DNA from: Copromyces sp. CBS 386.78 | Lineage: Eukaryota; Ascomycota; Sordariomycetes; Sordariales; Sordariaceae | Direction of reading: 5' to 3' | DNA length: 64,000 nucleotides | Assembly: GCA_030685235.1 (NCBI GenBank) | Contig: MU839088.1 | Span: 544,180-608,179, forward strand | In this document: positions 46,649 to 60,500 of the stretch, in pieces | Layout of the letters: each line of letters starts with the position of its first letter | Position numbering within the stretch: position 1 is the first letter of the stretch | Position numbers and translations under genes: made by a program | Notes under the pieces: generated by a model | What the model was told of the DNA's origin: nothing | The model's database searches: none | The model's input: the letters and a program-made list of their open reading frames with translations, nothing else

Positions 46649-47381
46649 CTACCCACTCCTGCCCTGCGCGAATGAACCAACCAACCAACCAACCAACCCC
46701 CCAACCCCCCAATTTCAAATCGATCACCGACATTTTGGTAGGGCTGTGGCAGTGGGGTAATTTGACGGCGCCCGCTTCCTTGTAGGGCTGAAAGAACATG
46801 CAAAGTCGTCTCACATTTCCGCCCACAACAACAAATAGAAGTAAAAGGCAATGTACCCAACCGTGTGAAAGACCATTTCTTTAGATAGTCATTCAGAATC
46901 TGAGTGCATTGTTCCTTCCAGTGATTCTTGACATGATCGCTTTTTAGCTACCACAATTCTTCTCTCAGCATGCTATTCAGCCGCCGCTTTTAAAACTGCT
47001 TCCATTTCAGTACATCTCTCGCTGCTTCTGACCATGACCACACCACGGCAAAGACGATGTGTCAACTCTGGCCCGCACTTTCAAAGCTGTTCCCGCACGT
47101 CAACGCCGCAGCCATACAGCCGAAAACTCCTCACCCAAACTCCGACAAATCCTCAAAATCGTAAATGCTCCAATTAGATGACGTCTTCCTTTCACGGCTT
47201 ACTGCCGCATGATGTTGAACTGATAGCGCTCTGGATGTCGATATCTGAGCTGAACCAACATGTCACAACCATAAATGATACCATCCATCACCACACACAC
47301 ACACACAACTATCCCTCCACATAACAAAGCCCAGCTCCTTATATCCAAAATTTGAACATTACACCTTCCCGCTTGACCGCT
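46649..47381. other. Intergenic between inverted-repeat element and zinc-finger gene
   Basis: GC-normal DNA containing the AACC microsatellite and a CA repeat at 47291-47308; holds the 3' end of the zinc-finger gene. No gene seen. Confidence 0.5.
46676..46697 (+). repeat. (AACC)n microsatellite
   Basis: Five tandem AACC units immediately followed by C-rich sequence. Confidence 0.85.
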
Positions 47382-49535
47382 TCATCGAGGGACCGCTGGT
47401 CCCTCGTCCATCATGCAAGCGTTTTCCAGCATGTTGGTCCACTTTCCACTCGTGCCGGCATGGCTATGTTTGAGATGTTGCCGGAAGTGGTCTGCCCGGA
47501 AGAACTTCTTGCTGGCATTGCACTCGCGAAACTTGTGCACGTCCTGTAAATGTCGGATCCGGTCCTCCCAGTCTTGCTCGCTAGCAAAGGTGCCCGCGGC
47601 ATTGCGTCCTGTACGGGCAAACTCTTCACCACAATAACCACACGTATCAGCCTCGCCCGGCCTCGTGCTGCTGTCGTGGAATGCACGGTCGTAGGTATGA
47701 AGCGCTGAGCATGACCAGCTGTGACGACGGACGTGCAGGGAGTTTTGATGGCGTTCTGCCTCATTTTTGTTTTTGAACCTGTTCCCACAAAACGAGCACC
47801 CGTATTGTTTCTCAGCTTCGTGTAGCCTGGTGGAAAGTGTTTGGTTAGTGACGCGTATTGGAGAATGGAAGATATTGCAAGACCTACTTCAAGTCCTCTT
47901 CAGTATCGAACTTCTTGGGCTTTTTCGGGCAGCATTCGCACATATAGGGTCCTTTCAGCTTAGCAGCCGCGATATTGCTAGCATTTTTAGGAATCTCGGT
48001 AAGTTTCCTGGGGATCGCGAGCGTCCTATTGGACTGCTCAACCGATCTCTGCGTATAGTCACCCGAAATCCTAAGGTGTGGCGACTGTGCCGCACCTGCC
48101 CGGCTGATCGACGACCTTGGTGAAGCGGTGAGGCTGATGGGTGTGGCATATGGGCTCCCACCACCCATCCCGTCCGTCGGCGACACCCCACCGGGAGATA
48201 CACCATTGGGAGACAGACGGCCAAGCGAACTGTTACTTTTCATGCTGCTAGCAGTCAGATTGCCAATATAGCTTCCGCTGCGACTAGCAGCCGACAAGCT
48301 AGAGACAGACCCTTGTGAAACGACAGTCAGCCTAGGGGTAGGTGATCCCCTATTCAAGCCTGATGTATCACTACACCTATCGATCGGCGTGGGCGAGGCC
48401 GGACGCTTCTGACCCGATTGATAGCAGCTTCTTTCTCCGCCTACGTCCCTCCCCGCATGATACAGCTGCGAAGGCGAATAGTGGGATGATCCGGTCTTGT
48501 TTCCTCGCTGCCAAGACCCGCTCTCCATTTCTCTTTCATTCTCCCTATGCATTTCCCTCCACGGATCTTCGATCTTCAGAGTCCGCATGCGTGTTGTCTC
48601 CTCCATTGCAAAGTCATGGTCATCGTCGCCTTCGTTGTTCAAAAACCCGTCATCCTGCATCAACGTGCTCTTCGTCCTGCGCGCTCTCGGCGGTGGGGCA
48701 CGATTGAAACCGTCCTTGTCAAACCCATCACTAGGACGAAACCCGACAACAGCGGGACTTGGTTGGCTTGTTGAAGAGAATGGACTGGGAAGCGGAGATG
48801 CCGCAGTGGGCGACGAGGGAAACCCCGATGTGAAGAACCCTGCCTTTGATCGGTGTGGGAGAGAGAGCTGTGGAAGACTGGCGTGGCTTGGACGGGAGCT
48901 GTGCGCGTCATTCAAGGAGTTGCTGAATCCTCCGCTTTTGTTTAACCTGTTCAACATTGTCTTATCGATTGCTGCGGGATCGGGACGAAACCCTTTCGCG
49001 GCGTGGAGGGGGAAGGCAGACGAGAACTGCGATGATCTGGGAGACACAACCAAGTTAGTCTCGAAGCAATGGCCAGCGACGATCATAGAGAACCATAGGG
49101 GTCGCAGTACCTGACACTATCAAAACTCTGATAGCCCTCATCATAGGGACTTTCGCGCTTGTTCGGAAGCGCCCGCCGTTCAAACTTGAATGATTCGCTC
49201 TCAAGGCTATTGGGACCGTCCTTGCGCATAATCTCGGAGTCTCTGTAGTGCTGTACGTTCGGGTCGACGGGGCCCTCGACGGGGACAAGGCGAGGAGGAG
49301 GTAGCGGAGGAGGCGCGTTTATCCCGTTCCCGTCTGAACCGTGGATAGACATGGGGTGCGAAGCGGTCGAGGGTGAGAGATTGTCGTTCAATGGGATTCC
49401 AAAGGGACGACTCCCAAAGTGATCCCGGAAGCCACCATCGCGGCTTGATATAGAAGGGAGGGGGCCATGGTCAAAATCCCTCGCGGCACTGGTATAATGG
49501 GGCTGCGGCTGCATTGGTACTGCCCGCGCTGCCAT
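47382..49535 (-). CDS. C2H2 zinc-finger protein
   Basis: 672 residues in three exons: 49535-49111, 49036-47888, 47826-47382; phases agree at both introns (74 and 61 nt). The open frame runs upstream to 49577 but only from GTG, so I start at the first ATG (MAARAVPMQPQPHYTS). The first 500 residues are Ser/Pro-rich and disordered, with many SP/TP sites, as in phosphorylated regulators. The C-terminal 170 residues are cysteine/histidine-rich. Fingers are MCECCPKKPKKFDTEEDLK..H (junction-restored), YGCSFCGNRFKNKNEAERHQNSLH, a CGYCGEEF...H..DVH finger with a long insert, and FRECNASKKFFRADHFRQHLKHSH. This arrangement is common in filamentous ascomycete C2H2 proteins of unknown target. It is probably a nuclear DNA-binding regulator. 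Confidence 0.9.
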
Positions 49536-51429
49536 GGCAAATGGCGGAGGATACGTTGCGATCGCACAACTATACACAGGAACTGCTGATGCCTCAACCG
49601 GAAAGCTGAAGTCCGGCGCGATGTAGCCGCGATGTTGCCACCGCTATATACGAGCCAGCTCGAGCTAAGGCCAGGCAAGAAAGCAAGGCAACTGCAGATG
49701 CGGCTGTAGTGCGGAAACCAAGCCGTATGTATAAACAAATGTGACGTTTCGCGAATCGAAGGTCTCAGCCCTGGACCGGACAGGCGCGGTACAACGACAA
49801 GTGTTGGCCAAGAAAGAGGCGTTGGAACTGGATCGGTGTTGCCGATGCAGCTGGTGTTGAACGGATGCGTATGTAGCGGGCGATTGGGTTCCCCGACAAG
49901 TGGAAGTAAACTAGGTACGGTAGATTGCAGGAAGAATCGTCTTCGGGGGGAAAGACAGTATTAAAGATGACACAACAGACCAACTCCACCTCGTCGAGAG
50001 GGTCAGAGGGTGTTGCTAACAGGGTGTTTGGTGATATATAGGTGGTTATGGTCCGGGTGGTGGGCAAAGTTGTAGTCCCTAAGGGCAGTCAGTCGTCGTC
50101 GTCGGATCCGTAATGCCAAGCACGACAGGTACCTCGTTTGGCGGTTGCGTGGTTCTGAATGGTCGACGACTGAGGTGTATGTAATGTCGGAGTATGTAGC
50201 AGACAGTAGGGCTGGCGGCGGCGGGAAGACACCAGACAGCACCAGACAAGTCGAAAGCGTTACCGTATGTACAGTTGACAGGTAATGCGCGCGCTTGACT
50301 TATGCGAGTAACTTGCACGGACCTCAGGCTGGAGACACAGAGCAGTGGTGAGGCGATGGATGACTGAACTCTGGAGCGGGAGGACTGGCGACGGGAGCAT
50401 TCAAGCGGATTGGGGGGGGGCTCAGCCCATAAAAAAAGATTTGGCGGAGACGAGTTTCTGGTGGAAGAGCCCCGAAGCCATAAAGAGAGAGGGAGTCGGA
50501 TTACGAAGAAGCTGTGGATACCTCTTGGGACGGTTCCAGTCGCCGTTGCTGGCAGTTGCTTCTGGTTGGTCAGTCGTCCTTGCCCCTGGCCCCGTACCAG
50601 CTACCTTAGCCTGCTAGGGGAGCCAAGGGTCGAGTACCTGAGCGTACAGCGCGTATTACGCAGTATTGACTAGAGTAGAATCCACTAGCGTGAGGCTCGT
50701 ATTTACGTGTAATAACTTGCTGACGCCCGGAGTTGACAGCGGAATCGGCAAGCTCTAGGCTCGGTGGACATGTAAACCTAAGCCAAGAACAATGGTCCGT
50801 TACTTACCTTACAGGGGCAGAATGGCCGCGTTACCCGACTGCTTGGAACGGTGAGGAGACGGCCAGGTTGTACGTACGGTAATCGAGGACTGAAGGTCGA
50901 GCTTTTCTGTGCGTGAAATGCAGACAGTCAGAAATGATATTTTGGCAAGGACAGATGGTCGGAGGAGGGGAAATGGGAGGTGAGGGGTAAGGAAGCGGAA
51001 CAAAGACGTTGAATCAGGAACTGTCCCTGAACCTGAATCATCATTGACTCCCCCGCACAGGTGAAAGAGATGTAGGATAGTGTAGAGGTACAATCGTTTG
51101 ACGCGGGCATATCCCACGCATTCTTCCGCAAAGTGCCCAAACCCCAGCTGGCTAGTAGGTATCCAATCTGCAGCTTTCAGCCGGTCCGGCTAAAACGACT
51201 GTGTCTTTGACTTGAACGACTGTACCCACATACACATGTGTAAGCGACCCAATGGCAATCCCATGTCAGTGCCCGCGAAAAATACTAGCGATGAACATCT
51301 ATCACCTATTATACTAATAATATACGCGAAAGTCAGCAATTCAATTAAAACTATCGTCAAAGCTATCGCCAAAGTAAATTATAATATTAAAGGGTAGTAG
51401 AAGGGTAGTACTAACCGTCAGTAATTACA
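49536..51429. other. Intergenic between zinc-finger gene and transposon block
   Basis: Contains the leader and promoter of the zinc-finger gene. From about 51200 the base composition falls toward the AT-rich block. No gene recognised. Confidence 0.5.
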
Positions 51430-52990
51430 AATGCTTAAAATTATCGACCTTACCAACTCCCAGCCCGCCGCCCGTACCCCCAGCCCAGCGCCCTCGCTCG
51501 AATACCTCTATATATAGAAGGCTAAGCCTACTTCTAATTAACCGATTAATTAAAATAAATTTCTCGATATCGACGAGTTTATTAAGCAAGAGTTCCCCTC
51601 TTCTAAGCCCGCCGCTGTTACCGTTACTACCGCTGTTACCGCCGCCGTGCCGTCGTTGTAATTAGTGTAATACGTTCCTTTAAAAGATTAAAATTAACCG
51701 ACCGTAGAAATAAAGTCTTCCCTCCAAAAGCTTACCTCCCGTAAGTAGCCTAACGTCGACTCCTTTTATTTCGACGTTAATATAGTAATAAAAGTTATAA
51801 ATTTCGGTATCGTTAAACGGCGTACTAGTAATTACGTTTTAAGCAAAATAACGTAATATAATATTAAATATATTAATAGCCCGGCTTACAATATAATGCA
51901 AACACTCCGCGCTGGAACTAAACTAAGACCTATAATAGCTACGGGAAAGAAAAAATACCTATTCAAAGTAACCGCCTCTCGTTCTACTAAAAGCGAAGTC
52001 TAAAAGTTCACCCTTTGTAAAATTAAATATAACTATACCTTTAGCCCTAAATCTACTCCCTACTACGCAATCCACTGCTATTTTACGAAGAATACTAAAG
52101 TAAATGTAAATATTTTCAAACAAATTTAATAACCGAAAGCGTCGGGCTCTAATATCGCCACTAATATCCGCCTTAAATTCCCTAACGTCAAAATAATTAG
52201 GAAAGATATAAATAATATTATTTAAAATAATAAAGAGAGACAACTTAATACCTTTATACTAATATAATAATTTCTTAACTCCTTTAAAATAATATCTAAT
52301 ATTTATAATAAAGTCTACCGGCACGAAGGTAATAATACTAGCTGTATAAAAAGGGTATTCTAAATTTACCTATAATATTTTAAATACTTTAAAGCGAACC
52401 CAAAAGTATAAAATTTAAATTACATATATAAAATTAATAAGTTCAATATACCTCTCCTATAAATATATAGTATAACGGCCCTACATACTACTTTTAATAT
52501 AAGGTATTACCTTCTAAATGGTAAATAAGAGGATTACTTTATATAGGTATTTAAACAATTACGTAACTTCTTAAAAATATATAAAATCTCTAATCCCTAT
52601 ATTATTATTATAAACTACAATAAAGCCTATAAAAAAGTATATAGACAAATCTTTAATAATAATACTTAATACCAAATTTACTTATAGTATATTATAAAGA
52701 ACGTCGCTTTTAATATTAAGAAGAAGTAATCTAGTTCGCTTAAAGGCACTACTCTAAGTAATTGAAGTAGTAATAGGAACTATCTCCGTCAAAATTATAA
52801 TATACCTTCTACATTTATTTAAATAAATATTAACCCCGCTAGCGAAAACCCCTTCGTTTGCCAAATTACGTCGTATATATTTAATTATAATAACCGCAAC
52901 TAATACTTCGATACAACGGTAAAAAATCCCAATTTCCAACCTATTAACAATTATTAACCTATTAGCAACTTAACGTTAACGAGGAAATAA
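51430..52990 (+). mobile_element. Relic of a Mutator-like (MULE) transposase
   Basis: RIP-mutated DNA in which one plus-strand frame still reads as a MULE transposase with stops. Upstream is a FAR1-like zinc-binding domain remnant (TLRAGTKLRPIIATGKKKYL, FKVTASRSTKSEV, about 51900-52010). The catalytic core at about 52390-52740 shows YIYKINKFNIPLL, ITALHTTFNIRYYLLNGK, YIIIINYNKAYKK and IYL.YIIKNVAFNIKKK. The second acidic catalytic position now reads Asn (INYNKA), as expected from RIP. Internal stops lie mostly where Trp or Gln codons are expected. No terminal inverted repeats were found at either side. The element is dead. Confidence 0.75.
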
Positions 52991-53029
52991 ATAAATAATG
53001 CTAATAATATTTTAATTGCTTAAAACGTA

Positions 53030-53235
53030 GTTGATGCATGGAAACCGTGTGATGAGATCAGCGCAGCGCGTCAACGTGATTATGATGTTGTTGTTGATTC
53101 TAGGAGAGATCTAGAACTAGTGCGTCAATCCGCACGGCTATATATATATATGCATATAGTGCATGCCTACCCTGCGTCAAACGCAGTAGGTAGGGTCCCT
53201 CTATGAGGGAAGCTACGTATTAGTAGTAGTTTATA
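53030..53235. other. Short unmutated island with palindromes
   Basis: About 200 bp of GC-normal DNA between two RIP blocks, with GAT/TTG repeats, a TA run and two hairpins (see the next feature). It might be an LTR or terminal region of a neighbouring element, or unique DNA between insertions. Confidence 0.4.
53166..53210. repeat. Two adjacent hairpins
   Basis: CCTACCCTGCGT at 53166-53177 pairs with ACGCAGTAGGTAGG at 53181-53194 with a one-base bulge. TCCCTC at 53196-53201 pairs with GAGGGA at 53205-53210 over a three-base loop. Confidence 0.8.
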
Positions 53236-53249
53236 CTAATATTAAAAAA

Positions 53250-56200
53250 GATTTCTAAGATGAATAGAAAACTTTAATTAAAAACTTTAAATCCGTACAA
53301 CCTTATAAATACTCCCCGCTATTGCAATCCTTTAATTAACTAACCCGCGGTTATCGTAATATTCTTTCAATATTTCGAAGATACGTACGTACCTATTGAT
53401 CTGGAGTGGAAAACACCATACAGGAAGAGAGACCAACTCCCTACCATAGAAAAACTAATTCAACTAATATAAAGATTATAAGAATTAATACTTCAGGGAA
53501 GAGAGCAGATCTACCGTAAAATAATTCCTATCCGTAAAATAAAAACGAAGAGATTTTTACATTCTAACCATTAACTATTTAAAAAGAAATTAAAACTAAT
53601 ATTAAAGTATTATACTCTAACGGATCTTTAAAAAAAAGTGAAGGAGTAAATTTAAACGTTAATCTTCTCAAAAAAAGATTACGAAATAAAAAATAAATAA
53701 ATTTAATATAAGAAAACGAATCTAGGATTAAAATTCGAATATATTCTTCTAAGAAAAAATATTATTTAATTTAAATTATTTATTTCTCTTATTAAATTCC
53801 GAAAAAAATTCCTTCTCTTTTTATCTTCAAAGCTTATACTTATAACTAATAGTACCTAACTAAGTAATTAATCTACTCCTACTTATAATATACTACTTTA
53901 TACTCTTAATAACCCTGTAGTCTTTAATTAAAGAAAATAAAACGTAAAGAAATTCCCTAAATTAAATTTCCCTTTAAATTTATAATATATCCTCCTTACA
54001 AACTTACCTAAATAGAAAAAAAATAGGATAAATATTATAAATTCATTATAAAAGTAGCGGATTTAATATTAATTTCCCTTCGTTTCGATTAATCTCCTCT
54101 CTTATACTTCTATTCGGCCAACTTTTTCTTCTCCTCTAACCGCGCTTTATACTTTCGGGTCCTTACTTCTTTACTCTCTTAAATTTAAATTATTTCAATT
54201 TCACCTAAATATTAATATATAATCGCTTTTACAACTTTAAAATTAAACCTTTCGGGTTCGATAATATTTAAACGCTATTTAATATCGAAAGAAGGAAAAT
54301 ATTTATATTCTAACTTATATTTATCCTTTTCAACTTAATTAATTATATAAAAAATTTTATCCGCCTTTATTTTTATCAGGAATACAAAATAATTAATAAA
54401 TACTTTTTTAACTATAATAAACTAAATATTTTTTTTCAATACCTTTTTACAATTTTTCTTATCCTTTTTTATTTAAAAAATAGCGGGGGGATTAATCGTA
54501 CTTAAGAATTAAATAACATAAAATATACTTTAATATAATAAAGAAATTTATATACTTAATAAACTCTAAATAAAAATCTCTTATAAATTATAAAATAGCC
54601 TTCTCTTAATTAACTATTATTATATAAATCTCTATTATAATTCGGGCCAATCGGAAAAATTATAAAAAACTTCTAAGTCCTTTATTTCTTCGAAGCGAAT
54701 CGTCCTACTAACTATTATCGTATAGTTATTAAAATATTTTAATTTACTCTAATACTTTAATTCGTCTTCGAATTTTAAAAAATAATAGTTTTAAATATAA
54801 TAATAGAACTACTACCTCGTATCTAGTATTATACAACTTCTTCTCTACTATTTAATTTATAGAATATTATAAATAATTCTTATCTATTATCAGACCATTA
54901 TCTTTTCAACCTATTTTTCGTCGCAAATTAATTATACGTCTTCCAATAATTACCTTCCTCTTATAAACGAAGATATTTATTAGGGCGTACAAAACGGTTA
55001 ATCTTTATTTCCTTATAATTAATTTCAATAAAAAAAATATAGGTAGCTTTAAATATCTAAAGGCCGTAAATTTACTAATAGTATTATAATAGAAAAAATT
55101 AATTAATCTACTATATTTATTTTAAGATTTCTAATAAGCGATTTCCTATTTTATTTATATATATATAATTATCTATTATATACTAGAAGTAAATATTCTT
55201 CATAATTTCCTCTCGGCCTCTATTATAAATATTATCGTAATAATACTATTTAAATTCTCCCTAATCGAAGATTATTAAACTAAAATAAAATTTATAAACA
55301 ATAGAGATATACTACTACCTTATCCTTCGGAAACTCTAACGTAGTTCTATAGAAAAGGTCAGTAGTTAATTCCTAACGGTAATCGGCTATATTTCTAACA
55401 AAATATAAATTATATCCTTAAAATTCTTTAAGAGCCAAAATAAAGCTACGATAATTAATATACCTTTAATCTAATTCTTTATATTGTACGTATATTATAA
55501 GTTAACGAGCCCTACTATAGTAAACTCCCAATTTATTAAAGGAATATCTTCCTTCGTACTATAATTATAAAGGGCTTCGGACGGATCTTTACTAATTATA
55601 CGCTAGTAGGATACTTTATCCTATAATAATATAGTAATATTAAAAATAGGAAAGTTTTTCGTATTAACTTCACTATTCTTATAAAAGCGGACGAATCTTT
55701 AATCGATATTTGTATAATAATCTTTAAGTAATTAATTTTCTACGCGAAGGGGGTAGACTTCTCCGAATTTAGGCTTTTAAACTAATTAATTCTAAATTTC
55801 TTAATTCTAGCGTATAAAAGTTTCGTAGACAGCGCAATAAATATTCTTAAAAAGACTTTAATATAAAGTATATAGGAGTAGAAGACCTTTTAAAATAGGG
55901 GTAGTAAACGAAGAAATAGCGAGCGAAGAAAATATTATAATAAATTTACTAACGAAAAATCTTTAATAATTAAATTAGGAAGGGCCAAAAAATATTTAGG
56001 GATTTAATATAAATAAATTATTAAAAGTGGAAATTTAGAAGAAGAAATCTAGTAAAAGAAGGCCGTTCTTTTATAAATAGTTAGCAAACTTTAAAATTTA
56101 ATTTCCTCCTTTTTTTAAGGGGGCTATAATTTCTTATATAAGCGTTTTCCTTTCCAAATACTTATTACGTACCGGGTCTCGTCCCTAAATAAAATAAAGG

Positions 56201-57560
56201 GGATAAAGAAAAAATCTTCCTAAAGAAATTCAAAAAAGGGGTATTTAAATAGAATTCTAAACTCGGAACTATTTATCGAAATACTTCTTAGTATAAAACT
56301 AATAGAAAAATACTTTTATTCTTATTTATTAATTCAAATTAATACCTATTTATATTCTAAATTACTAAACTTTTCTAGGAAAAGTATAAAGTAGTAATCT
56401 TTCGTCTAATACTTTTTCTTTCCGCTTTATTGTCCCTTTATAATTAAAAGGAAATTAAGTAATTAAAACGGGGGAATTTTATACCTAACTACTTACTTAA
56501 TAATACCCTTTTATTAAGTAATAATTATAAATAGTATTTCGTAGGGGGAATTCCTTCTCTTTTTCTTCCTTTATTCGGGGGTTTAAATCTCCTCTTTAAC
56601 TATAGTAATAGTATAAACCGCAAGCCGCTCCTTCTATTTTAATACCCTTTCTTCTCTTATTATTTTAATTAATTATTAAGATTTTTAGGTACGTAATTAA
56701 ATTAATTTTTAATCTCCTCCTAATTAGTATATATTAGTTAAGTATAAAAATATCCTCAATTCCTACTTCTTTCCTAGTTTCTTCTATAATTTATATTATT
56801 ATTATCGTTTTATTTAAATTCTTTCTTATATTAATACTATATCCTTATTTTCGACTTCTTTTTCGCCTTTTATAATTAACTTTATTTAGGCTATAATTTA
56901 TATTAATTTCCTACTTCTTTCTACTTTCAACGTAATTCTATAGCTTTGCTAAAATATTAAAGAACTATAAATAAATATTTATAACCGCTTAACTATACTT
57001 AGAAATTCAATTCCCGTTCCTTTATTTCCTCTAAAGATAATAGACTAAGTTCGCTATACGAATAAACGTCCTAATAATAAATAGTAAATCCTTTCTAAAA
57101 TCTATATCAACTTCAACTATTACCCGTTTATCCTTATAAATAACCTTTAAAGTACTCCGTACGCTATAATCTATTTTACCTTCGCGAAATATATAAAAAT
57201 TTATACTTTTAACGTATTAAAAGCTATAAGCCTATTCTACCTATAATAGAAATTATTTAAAAATATCGTTTTCCTTTCGCACTTTATTAAGAATTTTAAT
57301 ATATTTATTAAATATTAAGGGATTATTTTCAAAGCGGCGGAAAGTATTTTCGGTAAAAAATTTTATAACCCGATTTTTATTGAAAAGAAGGGGGGCTAGC
57401 CTTAAAGGTACTATAATTTTCTATTAAATTCAAAAAAAAAAATATATTCTAACGTTAATAATTTAAGCATTTAAATAAAAGTAAATAATTAAATCGGGTA
57501 CTAATCTCTATTTCCTTTACTAATTATATTTTGTTTTTAAAAAATTAAATTACTTATTCT
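53250..57560. mobile_element. Unclassified RIP-mutated repeat
   Basis: About 4.3 kb at roughly a quarter GC with stops everywhere. Some minus-strand segments look like former protein (for example VRSTLKVIYKDKRVIVEVDI near 57130-57190 and KDLEVFYNFSDWPEL near 54620-54700), which hints at a minus-strand element, but I could not assign a family. Boundaries are set by the unmutated island on the left and the gypsy region on the right. Confidence 0.5.
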
Positions 57561-60500
57561 TACTACGTCGCCCGTCTTTAAAAGACCTTTATATTAATCT
57601 ATACTAATAGATAGCAATAGGAGACTCCGCCTATATAGGCTCCTTTTATCGGGTGTGTCTCCATAGGTCGGAACGTTAAAGGGGGGATCTCTAGGCGCTG
57701 ATTCTATCTTGCCGCTTTTACCTTTTATACCTTAGCACGAAATCTTATTACCCGCTATAATTCGAATACTATCTTTTCTTCGTCTATGCCGGTACCTAGA
57801 TCTCGCTATCCTATTTCCTCTAGCATTACTCTATCATTAAGCGGCTCAAAGTCTCCTTATCCTTCTTCGAAATTAATCTAATCTAGTAAAGCCTCGGACT
57901 CGTCTACTACTAATATTATACCGTCCTTTACAATAAATTTCTTAATCCTCTAAGAATTAACCAATTTATTAATTTCTACGCTATCGAGGGTCCTAATATA
58001 ATAAATATTACCCGAAATTCGGTAAATACAGTACGGATTTCTCCACCGGTAAATCAACTTCCTATTAAAATTTATATTAATATATTAAATACTATTGTAA
58101 ATTAATACTAAATTTCCTTCTTCAATTTAACTATTTAAAAGTTTTATCCTTTATTAATTATATTTATTACGGTAATTAATAGCCTTCTCTTTTACTACTA
58201 TAATTTTCTTAGTTATTTAAATAAAATAATATTTAATATTTATATATATAGCGGCTATAATAGAAATCAACTCCTCTCTTATTATACGCTTTTTATCGTT
58301 TTCCTAATTTGCCATTCTTTAAGAAGGTAAATTAAATTTAATAGGGGTAATCGGATTATAATTATAAGTAAATTAAAAGAGAATATATTTATAATTACCT
58401 CTTATTTTTATATAATCGGTAAAAAGAACGTAAAGTAAATACATCTTCTAATTAATATTATTCCTATTAATAATTTTAATTAAGAAAATAATAATAATTG
58501 AATATCCTTACTTATTTAATCTATTCGTCTTCGAATTATAGGGGGTAATAACGTACTTTAAAATCCCTAATAAATTAATTACTTCTTTAAATATTCTTAT
58601 AAATTCTAAACTACTATCTACTAAAATAGAAATAGGAAATCCCTAATAGAAAAAGATTAATTTAAAGAACTTCCAAACGTTCTCTACTTTAATATTAAAT
58701 AAAATAGTAACTTCTATATAACTAATAAAATTATTTCTAATTTCTAATAAAGGTACTCTCTTTCTACTTATACTGGGTATAAATTAAATATTAAAAATCT
58801 ATCTTCCTATAAATTAAATACTAAGAAATATCTATTATTATTTATCTTCGAACCTTTTAAAATTATATTTCTAACAAACTAAGTAGGAACGGATCAATTC
58901 TTCAACGTCAATATATATACCCTTCTAATAATAATATTCGGTAATACGGCGGTACGTCCCTGCCTTCTTCGATAGCTTATTTCATTATAGTAGCGAAATA
59001 TAATCTACTTACGCTCCGTAAAATTATCAATTAACTTCCGTAGAAATTGCGAAAGATTCGTCAATTATAACTAGAAAATTCCCTCGGAAATAAAGTATCT
59101 TATAATATTATTATAAAATTAATATTTAAAAATAAATCCTTTTAAGCGGCTAGGAACTTTATACGTTATTAAATAGGTAGAGATTTCGTAGGAAAGGTCT
59201 AACCAATTTCCCTTGAAAATAAACTTTAAAATATCAATATAAATAATAAAAATAGAATAAATCTATATATCTATAAAATCGTTAATATTTACCTCGTACT
59301 CTTTTTTATAGAAATTAAAAGGCCTTAGAAATTTACGAAATGAACTATCGGCAATTATATTTTTACTTCTAAAAATATATTTAATTTTAAAATCGAAAAA
59401 TTTAATTTAAATAATCTATTTTATTAATAAAGTACTAAGGACGTTACTAATAATACTATTAAATTAATACACAATGACTATAATATTTATCTCAATAATA
59501 AAGCAAACGCCGAATAAATATTTTCGCAAACATTTAAAAATATAAAAGAAATTTCGAAACTCCCTTTTAATAATATTATATTACTTCTTAACCTCCGATT
59601 AAATCCCACTTTCGAACTTACCAAAGTATCTTTTATTATTAAAGCCAATCTACTTTAATACTATTCCCCATCCTTCGATCGAAGCGTTAACTATAAAGTA
59701 AATTATACTATACCTCGGGTCGTTATAAACGAAAATTACTAAAATCGGAATAATAATTATAAAGTATTAAAAATATTCTATTATAAATTACTTATTTTTA
59801 ATCTAAATCTATTTAATTCCTTTTTTTATTAATATATAAAGGGGGATTATAATAATACTGAAATTCTTAATTTAAATCCTCCAATATCCGACAATTCTAA
59901 TAAAAGCTTTAACTTACTTAATTTTTTTACCTTTCCTATCCAATTAATATTCGTAATAAATTTATTTATTAATCTTTATAACCTTATCTTTATTTAAGGA
60001 TCTCCCGTCGGGACTATAAAAATATCCTACGAATATAATTTTATTCTAATACTAATTAGACTTAGTAATTACAATAATTCCTCTAGCTAATTCCATATTA
60101 AATAAAATTTAATCAATATTAATTAAATATTTTAAAACGTATTTCTTAATTCCCTTTACATTAATCTCCTCCCTATCGTAATTTATCCAAGGGCTTTTAA
60201 TACAAATATTGTTAAAATAGGGTTAGTAAATATCGGGAATTAAATTATAAAATATTCTAATTATTACTCTTATAAATTAAGCGATAGAATTAATACTTCT
60301 TTAAAGTAAAATCGTTATCCTAAAGTAGCTAAAGGGTATAAAAAAGGTAATAATATCCCTACTAGTCTCTTCGAAAGGGATTTAATCATAGCTAAAAAAA
60401 AATTAAATAAAAATATTATTTTGCAACTTCTGAAACCTTTACTAAATTCTTCATAACCCGGGAATAGATTTATATTTTTTAAAGTAACCCAGTTAATTTT

